NCBI GenBank assembly: GCA_003864495.1 | Contig: ML133450.1 | Location: forward strand, 229,968 to 293,967 | Direction of reading: 5' to 3' | DNA from: Nemopilema nomurai | Taxonomy: Eukaryota > Cnidaria > Scyphozoa > Rhizostomeae > Rhizostomatidae | Length of the DNA stretch: 64,000 bases | In this document: positions 1 through 12,000 of the stretch, in pieces | Layout of the letters: each line of letters starts with the position of its first letter | How positions within the stretch are numbered: the first letter of the stretch is position 1 | The notes under the pieces: generated by a model | Told to the model about the DNA's origin: nothing | The model's input: only the letters and a program-made list of their open reading frames with translations | Databases searched by the model: none | Position numbers and translations under genes: made by a program

Positions 1-3000
1 TGTGTGTCCTAAGACTATTTACATTGGATTTATAAGGTATTTAGTTGGTTTCAAACAAAAAAAATTTTTCTTAATTTCATAGATTTTTTGATTTTTTTGA
101 CAGGTCCGGGCCTAGACTTTTTGATGAAAAATGACTTGGATTAAAAGTATTGCCATTCAGTCTGTAACTCATTCTGGTGTGTCTAAGACTATTTACATTG
201 GATTTACAAGGTATTTAGTTGGTTTAAAAGAAAAAAATTTCTTGATTTCATAGATTTTTTGAGTTTTTTGACAGGTCCGGGCCTAGACTTTTTGATGAAA
301 AATGACTTGGATTAAAAGTATTGCCATTCAGTCTGTAACTCATTCTGGTGTGTCCTTAGACTATTTACATTGGATTAACAAGGTATTTAGTTGGTTTAAA
401 GAAAAAAATTTCTTGATTTCATAGATTTTTTGAGTTTTTTGACAGGTCCGGGCCTAGACTTTTTGATGAAAAATGACTTGGATTAAAAGTATTGCCATTC
501 AGTCTGTAACTCATTCTGGTGTGTCTAAACTATTTACATTGGATTTACAAGGTATTTAGTTGGTTTAAAGAAAAAAAAATTTCTTGATTTCATAGATTTT
601 TTGAGTTTTTTGACAGGTCCGGGCCTAGACTTTTTGATGAAAAATGACTTGGATAAAAGTATTGCCATTCAGTCTGTAACTCATTCTGGTGTGTTTAATA
701 CTATTTACATTGGATTTACAAGGTATTTAGTTGGTTTAAAGAAAAAAAAATTTCTTATTTCATAGATTTTTTGAGTTTTTTGACAGGTCCGGGCCTAGAC
801 TTTTTGATGAAAAATGACTTGGATTAAAAGTATTGCCATTCAGTCTGTAACTCATTCTGGTGTGTTAAACTATTTACATTGGATTTACAAGGTATTTAGT
901 TGGTTTAAAAGAAAAAAAATTTCTTGATTTCATAGATTTTTTGAGTTTTTTTGACAGGTCCGGGCCTAGACTTTTTGATGAAAAATGACTTGGATTAAAA
1001 GTATTGCCATTCAGTCTGTAACTCATTCTGGTGTGTTAAGACTATTTACATTGGATTTACAAGGTATTTAGTTGGTTTAAAAAAAAAAAATTTCTTGATT
1101 TCATAGATTTTTTGAGTTTTTTGACAGGTCCGGGCCTAGACTTTTTGAAAAAATGACTTGGATTAAAAGTATTGCCATTCAGTCTGTAACTCATTCTGGT
1201 GTGTTAAGACTATTTACATTGGATTTACAAGGTATTTAGTTGGTTTAAAAAAAAAAAAATTTTCTTATTTCATAGATTTTTTGAGTTTTTTGACAGGTCC
1301 GGGCCTAGACTTTTTGATGAAAAATGACTTGGATTAAAAGTATTGCCATTCAGTCTGTAACTCATTCTGGTGTGTTAAACTATTTACATTGGATTTACAA
1401 GGTATTTAGTTGGTTTCAAAGAAAAAAATTTTCTTGTTTCATAGATTTTTTGATTTTTTGACAGGTCCGGGCCTAGACTTTTTGATGAAAAATGATTTGG
1501 ATGAAAGTATTGCCATTCAGTCTGTAACTCATTCTGGTGTGTTAAGACTATTTACATTGGATTTACAAGGTATTTAGTTGGTTTAAAAGAAAAAAAAAAT
1601 TTCTTGATTTCATAGATTTTTTGAGTTTTTTGACAGGTCCGGGCCTAGACTTTTTGATGAAAAATGACTTGGATAAAAAGTATTGCCATTCAGTCTGTAA
1701 CTCATTCTGGTGTGTTATAACTATTTATTGGATTTACAAGGTATTTAGTTGGTTTAAAGAAAAAATTTCTTATTTCATAGATTTTTTGAGTTTTTTGACA
1801 GGTCCGGGCCTAGACTTTTTGATGAAAAATGACTTGGATTAAAAGTATTGCCATTCAGTCTGTAACTCATTCTGGTGTGTTATAATACTATTTCATTGGA
1901 TTTACAAGGTATTTAGTTGGTTTCAAAGAAAAAAAATTTTTCTTATTTCATAGATTTTTTGAGTTTTTTGACAGGTCCGGGCCTAGACTTTTTGATGAAA
2001 AATGACTTGGATTAAAAGTATTGCCATTCAGTCTGTAACTCATTCTGGTGTGTCCTAAGACTATTTATATCGGATTTATAAGGTATTTAGTTGGTTTAAA
2101 AGAAAAAATTTTTCTCAATTTCATAGATTTTTTGAGTTTTTTGACAGGTCCGGGCCTAGACTTTTTGATGAAAAATGACTTGGATTAAAAGTATTGCCAT
2201 TCAGTCTGTAACTCATTCTGGTGTGTCCTAAGACTATTTACATTGGATTTACAAGGTATTTAGTTGGTTTAAAGAAAAAAAAAAGTTTCTTCATTTCATA
2301 GATTTTTTGAGTTTTTTGACAGGTCCGGGCCTAGACTTTTTGATGAAAAATGACTTGGATTAAAAGTATTGCCATTCAGTCTGTAACTCATTCTGGTGTG
2401 TCCTAAGACTATTTACATTGGATTTACAAGGTATTTAGTTGGTTTCAAAGAAAAAAATTTTTCTTGATTTCAGATTTTTTGACAGGTCCGGGCCTAGACT
2501 TTTTGATGAAAAATGACTTGGATTAAAAGTATTGCCATTCAGTCTGTAACTCATTCTGGTGTGTCCTAATACTATTTATTGGATTTACAAGGTATTTAGT
2601 TGGTTTAAAGAAAAAATTTTTTCTTATTTCATAGATTTTTTGATTTTTTTGACAGGTCCGGGCCTAGACTTTTTGATGAAAAATGACTTGGATTAAAAGT
2701 ATTGCCATTCAGTCTGTAACTCATTCTGGTGTGTCTAAGACTATTTACATTGGATTTACAAGGTATTTAGTTGATTTCAAAGAAAAATTTTTTTCTTGAT
2801 TTCATAGATTTTTTGAGTTTTTTGACAGGTCCGGGCCTAGACTTTTTGATGAAAAATGACTTGGATAAAAAGTATTGCCATTCAGTCTGTAACTCATTCT
2901 GGTGTGTTAAACTATTTACATTGGATTTACAAGGTATTTAGTTGGTTTAAAAAAAAAAATTTCTTGATTTCATAGATTTTTTGAGTTTTTTGACAGGTCC

Positions 3001-6000
3001 GGGCCTAGACTTTTTGATGAAAAATGACTTGGATAAAAGTATTGCCATTCAGTCTGTAACTCATTCTGGTGTGTTTAATACTATTTACATTGGATTTACA
3101 AGGTATTTAGTTGGTTTCAAAGAAAAAAATTTTTCTTGATTTCATAGATTTTTTGAGTTTTTTGACAGGTCCGGGCCTAGACTTTTTGATGAAAAATGAC
3201 TTGGATTAAAAGTATTGCCATTCAGTCTGTAACTCATTCTGGTGTGTTAAGACTATTTACATTGGATTTACAAGGTATTTAGTTGGTTTAAAGAAAAAAA
3301 TTTCTTGATTTCATAGATTTTTTGAGTTTTTTGACAGGTCCGGGCCTAGACTTTTTGATGAAAAATGACTTGGATTAAAAGTATTGCCATTCAGTCTGTA
3401 ACTCATTCTGGTGTGTCCTAAGACTATTTACATTGGATTTACAAGGTATTTAGTTGGTTTAAAGAAAAAAAATTTTTTCTTGATTTCATAGATTTTTTGA
3501 GTTTTTTGACAGGTCCGGGCCTAGACTTTTTGATGAAAAATGACTTGGATGAAAAGTATTGCCATTCAGTCTGTAACTCATTCTGGTGTGTTCTAATACT
3601 ATTTATATTGGATTTACAAGGTATTTAGTTGGTTTAAAAGAAAAAAAAAATTTCTTGATTTCATAGATTTTTTGAGTTTTTTGACAGGTCCGGGCCTAGA
3701 CTTTTTGATGAAAAATGACTTGGATTAAAAGTATTGCCATTCAGTCTGTAACTCATTCTGGTGTGTTAAGACTATTTACATTGGATTTACAAGGTATTTA
3801 GTTGGTTTAAAAGAAAAAAAAATTTTCTTGATTTCATAGATTTTTTGAGTTTTTTGACAGGTCCGGGCCTAGACTTTTTGATGAAAAATGACTTGGATAA
3901 AAGTATTGCCATTCAGTCTGTAACTCATTCTGGTGTGTTAAGACTATTTACATTGGATTTACAAGGTATTTAGTTGGTTTAAAGAAAAAAAATTTCTTGA
4001 TTTCATAGATTTTTTGAGTTTTTTGACAGGTCCGGGCCTAGACTTTTTGATGAAAAATGACTTGGATAAAAGTATTGCCATTCAGTCTGTAACTCATTCT
4101 GGTGTGTCCTAAGACTATTTACATTGGATTTACAAGGTATTTAGTTGGTTTAAAAGAAAAAAAATTTTTCTTGATTTCATAGATTTTTTGAGTTTTTGAC
4201 AGGTCCGGGCCTAGACTTTTTGATGAAAAATGACTTGGATAAAAGTATTGCCATTCAGTCTGTAACTCATTCTGGTGTGTTAAGACTATTTACATTGGAT
4301 TTACAAGGTATTTAGTTGGTTTCAAAGAAAAAAAATTTCTTGATTTCATAGATTTTTTGAGTTTTTTTGACAGGTCCGGGCCTAGACTTTTTGATGAAAA
4401 ATGACTTGGATAAAAGTATTGCCATTCAGTCTGTAACTCATTCTGGTGTGTCTAAGACTATTTATATTGGATTTACAAGGTATTTAGTTGGTTTAAAGAA
4501 AAAATTTTTTTTATTTCATAGATTTTTTGAGTTTTTTGACAGGTCCGGGCCTAGACTTTTTGATGAAAAATGACTTGGATTAAAAGTATTGCCATTCAGT
4601 CTGTAACTCATTCTGGTGTGTTACTATTTACATTGGATTTACAAGGTATTTAGTTGGTTTCAAAGAAAAAAAATTTCTTGATTTCATAGATTTTTTGAGT
4701 TTTTTGACAGGTCCGGGCCTAGACTTTTTGATGAAAAATGACTTGGATTAAAAGTATTGCCATTCAGTCTGTAACTCATTCTGGTGTGTCCTAAGACTAT
4801 TTACATTGGATTTACAAGGTATTTAGTTGGTTTAAAAGAAAAATTTCTTGATTTCATAGATTTTTTGAGTTTTTTGACAGGTCCGGGCCTAGACTTTTTG
4901 ATGAAAAATGACTTGGATTAAAAGTATTGCCATTCAGTCTGTAACTCATTCTGGTGTGTCTAAGACTATTTACATTGGATTTACAAGGTATTTAGTTGGT
5001 TTAAAGAAAAAAAAATTTTTGATTTCATAGATTTTTTGAGTTTTTTGACAGGTCCGGGCCTAGACTTTTTGATGAAAAATGACTTGGATTAAAAGTATTG
5101 CCATTCAGTCTGTAACTCATTCTGGTGTGTTAAGACTATTTACATTGGATTTACAAGGTATTTAGTTGGTTTCAAAGAAAAAAAATTTCTTGATTTCATA
5201 GATTTTTTGAGTTTTTTGACAGGTCCGGGCCTAGACTTTTTGATGAAAAATGACTTGGATTAAAAGTATTGCCATTCAGTCTGTAACTCATTCTGGTGTG
5301 TTAAGACTATTTACATTGGATTTACAAGGTATTTAGTTGGTTTAAAGAAAAAAAAATTTTTCTTAATTTCATAGATTTTTTGAGTTTTTTGACAGGTCCG
5401 GGCCTAGACTTTTTGATGAAAAATGACTTGGATGAAAAGTATTGCCATTCAGTCTGTAACTCATTCTGGTGTGTTCTAATACTATTTACATTGGATTTAC
5501 AAGGTATTTAGTTGGTTTAAAGAAAAAAAATTTCTTGATTTCATAGATTTTTTGAGTTTTTTGACAGGTCCGGGCCTAGACTTTTTGATGAAAAATGACT
5601 TGGATAAAAGTATTGCCATTCAGTCTGTAACTCATTCTGGTGTGTCCTAAGACTATTTACATTGGATTTACAAGGTATTTAGTTGGTTTAAAGAAAATTT
5701 TTCTTGATTTCATAGATTTTTTGAGTTTTTTGACAGGTCCGGGCCTAGACTTTTTGATGAAAAATGACTTGGATAAAAGTATTGCCATTCAGTCTGTAAC
5801 TCATTCTGGTGTGTACTAAGACTATTTACATTGGATTTACAAGGTATTTAGTTGGTTTCAAAGAAAAAAATTTTTCTTAATTTCATAGATTTTTTGAGTT
5901 TTTTGACAGGTCCGGGCCTAGACTTTTTGATGAAAAATGACTTGGATAAAAGTATTGCCATTCAGTCTGTAACTCATTCTGGTGTGTCCTAAGACTATTT

Positions 6001-9000
6001 ACATTGGATTTACAAGGTATTTAGTTGGTTTCAAAGAAAAAAAAAATTTCTTGATTTCATAGATTTTTTGAGTTTTTTGACAGGTCCGGGCCTAGACTTT
6101 TTGATGAAAAATGACTTGGATAAAAGTATTGCCATTCAGTCTGTAACTCATTCTGGTGTGTCCTAAGACTATTTACATTGGATTTACAAGGTATTTAGTT
6201 GGTTTAAAAGAAAAAAAAATTTTTCTTGATTTCATAGATTTTTTGAGTTTTTTGACAGGTCCGGGCCTAGACTTTTTGATGAAAAATGACTTGGATTAAA
6301 AGTATTGCCATTCAGTCTGTAACTCATTCTGGTGTGTCCTAAGACTATTTACATTGGATTTACAAGGTATTTAGTTGGTTTCAAAGAAAAAATTTTTTTC
6401 TTGATTTCATAGATTTTTTGAGTTTTTTGACAGGTCCGGGCCTAGACTTTTTGATGAAAAATGACTTGGATAAAAGTATTGCCATTCAGTCTGTAACTCA
6501 TTCTGGTGTGTTAAACTATTTAATCGGATTTACAAGGTATTTAGTTGGTTTAAAAAAAAAAAAATTTCTTGATTTCATAGATTTTTTGAGTTTTTTGACA
6601 GGTCCGGGCCTAGACTTTTTGATGAAAAATGACTTGGATTAAAAGTATTGCCATTCAGTCTGTAACTCATTCTGGTGTGTTAAGACTATTTACATTGGAT
6701 TTACAAGGTATTTAGTTGGTTTAAAGAAAAAAAAATTTCTTGATTTCATAGATTTTTTGAGTTTTTTGACAGGTCCGGGCCTAGACTTTTTGATGAAAAA
6801 TGACTTGGATAAAAGTATTGCCATTCAGTCTGTAACTCATTCTGGTGTGTTAAGACTATTTACATTGGATTTACAAGGTATTTAGTTGGTTTCAAAGAAA
6901 AAATTTTTTCTTGATTTCATAGATTTTTTGAGTTTTTTGACAGGTCCGGGCCTAGACTTTTTGATGAAAAATGACTTGGATAAAAGTATTGCCATTCAGT
7001 CTGTAACTCATTCTGGTGTGTCCTAAGACTATTTACATTGGATTTACAAGGTATTTAGTTGGTTTAAAAGAAAAAAATTTTTTTGATTTCATAGATTTTT
7101 TGAGTTTTTTGACAGGTCCGGGCCTAGACTTTTTGATGAAAAATGACTTGGATAAAAGTATTGCCATTCAGTCTGTAACTCATTCTGGTGTGTTAATACT
7201 ATTTATATTGGATTTACAAGGTATTTAGTTGTTTAAAAGAAAAAATTTTTTCTTGATTTCATAGATTTTTTGAGTTTTTTGACAGGTCCGGGCCTAGACT
7301 TTTTGATGAAAAATGACTTGGATTAAAAGTATTGCCATTCAGTCTGTAACTCATTCTGGTGTGTTAAGACTATTTACATTGGATTTACAAGGTATTTAGT
7401 TGTTTTTCAAAGAAAAAAAATTTTCTTGATTTCATAGATTTTTTGAGTTTTTTGACAGGTCCGGGCCTAGACTTTTTGATGAAAAATGACTTGGATTAAA
7501 AGTATTGCCATTCAGTCTGTAACTCATTCTGGTGTGTCCTAAGACTATTTACATTGGATTTACAAGGTATTTAGTTGGTTTCAAAGAAAAAAATTTTTCT
7601 TGATTTCATAGATTTTTTGAGTTTTTTGACAGGTCCGGGCCTAGACTTTTTGATGAAAAATGACTTGGATTAAAAGTATTGCCATTCAGTCTGTAACTCA
7701 TTCTGGTGTGTTTAAGACTATTTACATTGGATTTACAAGGTATTTAGTTGGTTTCAAAGAAAAAAAATTTTTCTTGATTTCATAGATTTTTTGAGTTTTT
7801 TGACAGGTCCGGGCCTAGACTTTTTGATGAAAAATGACTTGGATTAAAAGTATTGCCATTCAGTCTGTAACTCATTCTGGTGTGTTAAGACTATTTACAT
7901 TGGATTTACAAGGTATTTAGTTGGTTTCAAAAAAAAAATTTTTCTTGATTTCATAGATTTTTTGAGTTTTTTGACAGGTCCGGGCCTAGACTTTTTGATG
8001 AAAAATGACTTGGATTAAAAGTATTGCCATTCAGTCTGTAACTCATTCTGGTGTGTTAAGACTATTTACATTGGATTTACAAGGTATTTAGTTGGTTTCA
8101 AAGAAAAAAAATTTCTTGATTTCATAGATTTTTTGAGTTTTTTGACAGGTCCGGGCCTAGACTTTTTGATGAAAAATGACTTGGATTAAAAGTATTGCCA
8201 TTCAGTCTGTAACTCATTCTGGTGTGTCCTAAGACTATTTACATTGGATTTACAAGGTATTTAGTTGGTTTAAAGAAAAAAAATTTTCTTGATTTCATAG
8301 ATTTTTTGAGTTTTTTGACAGGTCCGGGCCTAGACTTTTTGATGAAAAATGACTTGGATTAAAAGTATTGCCATTCAGTCTGTAACTCATTCTGGTGTGT
8401 TTATACTAATAATTGGATTTACAAGGTATTTAGTTTGATTTCAAAGAAAAATTTTTTTCTTGATTTGATAGTTTTTTTGGTTTTTTGACAGGTCCGGGCC
8501 TAGACTTTTTGATGAAAAATGACTTGGATTAAAAGTATTGCCATTCAGTCTGTAACTCAATCTGGTGTGATTTTAAGACTATTTACATTAGATTTACAAG
8601 GTATTTAGTTGGTTTCAAAGAAAAAAAAGTTTTCTTGATTTCACAGATTTTTTGGGTTTTTTGACAGGTCCAGGCCTAGACTTTTTGATGAAAAATGACT
8701 TGGATTAAAAGTATTGCCATTCAGTCTGTAACTCATTCTGGTGTGTCCTAAGACTATTTACATTGGATTTACAAGGTATTTAGTTGGTTTCAAAGAAAAT
8801 TTTTTTTCTTGATTTCATAGATTTTTTGAGTTTTTTGACAGGTCCGGGCCTAGACTTTTTGATGAAAAATGACTTGGATTAAAAGTATTGCCATTCAGTC
8901 TGTAACTCATTCTGGTGTGTTAAGACTATTTACATTGGATTTACAAGGTATTTAGTTGGTTTAAAGAAAAAAAAATTTTCTTGATTTCATAGATTTTTTG

Positions 9001-12000
9001 AGTTTTTTGACAGGTCCGGGCCTAGACTTTTTGATGAAAAATGACTTGGATTAAAATTGCCATTCAGTCTGTAACTCATTCTGGTGTGTCCTAAGACTAT
9101 TTACATTGGATTTACAAGGTATTTAGTTGGTTTCAAAGAAAAGTTTTTTTTCTTGATTTCATAGATTTTTTGGATTTTTTGACAGGTCCGGGCCTAGACT
9201 TTTTGATGAAAAATGACTTGGATTAAAAGTATTGCCATTCAGTCTGTAACTCATTCTGGTGTGTCCTAAGACTATTTACATTGGATTTACAAGGTATTTA
9301 GTTGGTTTAAAAGAAAAAAAAATTTCTTGATTTCATAGATTTTTTGAGTTTTTTGACAGGTCCGGGCCTAGACTTTTTGATGAAAAATGACTTGGATTAA
9401 AAGTATTGCCATTCAGTCTGTAACTCATTCTGGTGTGTTTTAAGACTATTTATATTGGATTTACAAGGTATTTAGTTTTTTAAAGAAAAAAATTTTCTTG
9501 ATTTCATAGATTTTTTGAGTTTTTTGACAGGTCCGGGCCTAGACTTTTTGATGAAAAATGACTTGGATAAAAAGTATTGCCATTCAGTCTGTAACTCAAT
9601 CTGGTGTGATTTTAAGACTATTTACATTAGATTTATAAGGTATTTAGTTGGTTTCAAAGAAAAAAAAGTTTTCTTGATTTCATAGATTTTTTGGATTTTT
9701 TGACAGGTCCGGGCCTAGACTTTTTGATGAAAAATGACTTGGATTAAAAGTATTGCCATTCAGTTGTAACTCATTCTGGTGTGTCCTTAGACTATTTTGG
9801 ATTTACAAGGTATTTAGTTTTTTGAAAGAAAATTTTTTTTCTTGATTCATTTTTTTTGAGTTTTTTGACAGGTCCGGGCCTAGACTTTTTGATGAAAAAT
9901 GACTTGGATAAAAAGTATTGCCATTCAGTCTGTAACTCATTCTGGTGTGTCCTTAGACTATTTACATTGGATTAACAAGGTATTTAGTTTATTTGAAAAA
10001 AAATTTTTTTTCTTGACATCATTGATTTTTTGAGTTTTTTGACAGGTCCGGGCCTAGACTTTTTGATGAAAAATGACTTGGATAAAAAGTATTGCCATTC
10101 AGTCTGTAACTCATTCTGGTGTGTTATAATACTATTTACATTGGATTTACAAGGTATTTAGTTGGTTTAAAAGAAAAAAAATTTTTCTTTCTTAATTTCA
10201 TAGATTTTTTGAGTTTTTTGACAGGTCCGGGCCTAGACTTTTTGATGAAAAATGACTTGGATTAAAAGTATTGCCATTCAGTCTGTAACTCATTCTGGTG
10301 TGTCCTAAGACTATTTACATTGGATTTACAAGGTATTTAGTTGGTTTCAAAGAAAAAAATTTTTTTCTTGATCTCATAGATTTTTTGATTTTTTGACAGG
10401 TCCGGGCCTAGACTTTTTGATGAAAAATGACTTGGATGAAAAGTATTGCCATTCAGTCTGTAACTCATTCTGGTGTGTTCTAATACTATTTATATCGGAT
10501 TTACAAGGGTATTTAGTTGGTTTCAAAGAAAAATTTTTTTTCTTGATTTCATAGATTTTTTGAGTTTTTTGACAGGTCCGGGCCTAGACTTTTTGATGAA
10601 AAATGACTTGGATAAAAAGTATTGCCATTCAGTCTGTAACTCATTCTGGTGTGTTATAATACTATATATTTCGGATTTATAAGGTATTTAGTTGGTTTCA
10701 AAGAAAAAAAAATTTCTTGATTTCATAGATTTTTTGAATTTTTTTGACAGGTCCGGGCCTAGACTTTTTGATGAAAAATGACTTGGATCAAAAGTATTGC
10801 CATTCAGTCTGTAACTCATTCTGATGTGTTATAATGCTATTTATATTGATTTAAAGGTATTTAGTTGGTTTAAAGGAAAAAAAAATTTCTTGATTTCATA
10901 GATTTTTTGAGTTTTTTGACAGGTCCGGGCCTAGACTTTTTGATGAAAAATGACTTGGATTAAAAGTATTGCCATTCAGTCTGTAACTCATTCTGGTGTG
11001 TCCTTAGACTATTTACATTGGATTTACAAGGTATTTAGTTGATTTGAAAGAAAAGTTTTTTTTCTTGATTTCATAGATTTTTTGAGTTTTTTGACAGACT
11101 TTTTGATGAAAAATGACTTGGATAAAAAGTATTGCCATTCAGTCTGTAACTCATTCTGGTGTGTTATAATACTGTTTATATTAGATTCATAAGGTATTTA
11201 GTTGGTTTCAAAGAAAACAAATTTTCTTGATTTCATAGATTCTTTGACTTCTTCGCAGGTCCGGTCCTAGACTTTTTGATGAAAAATGACTTGGATTAAA
11301 AGTATTGCCATTCAGTCTGTAACTCATTCTGGTGTGTCCTTAGACTATTTACATTGGATTTACAAGGTATTTAGTTTTTAAAAAAAAATTTTTTCTTGAT
11401 TTCATAGATTTTTTGAGTTTTTTGACAGGTCCGGGCCTAGACTTTTTGATGAAAAATGACTTCGATTAAAAGTATTGCCATTCAGTCTGTAACTCATTCT
11501 GGTTGATTTTAAGACTATTTACATTAGATTAACAAGGTATTTAGTTTTTTAAAGAAAAAATTTTTTTTCTTGATTTCATAGATTTTTTGAGTTTTTTGAC
11601 AGGTCCGGGCCTAGACTTTTTGATGAAAAATGACTTGGATAAAAGTATTGCCATTCAGTCTGTAACTCATTCTGGTGTGTTGTAAGACTATTTACATTGG
11701 ATTTACAAGGTATTTAGTTGGTTTCAAAGAAAAAAAATTTTTCTTGATTTCATAGATTTTTTGATTTTTTGACAGGTCCGGGCCTAGACTTTTTGATGAA
11801 AAATGACTTGGATTAAAAGTATTGCCATTCAGTCTGTAACTCATTCTGGTGTGTCCTAAGACTATTTACATTGGATTTACAAGGTATTTAGTTGATTTCA
11901 AAGAAAAATTTTTTTCTTGATTTCATAGATTTTTTGAGTTTTTTGACAGGTCCGGGCCTAGACTTTTTGATGAAAAATGACTTGGATAAAAGTATTGCCA

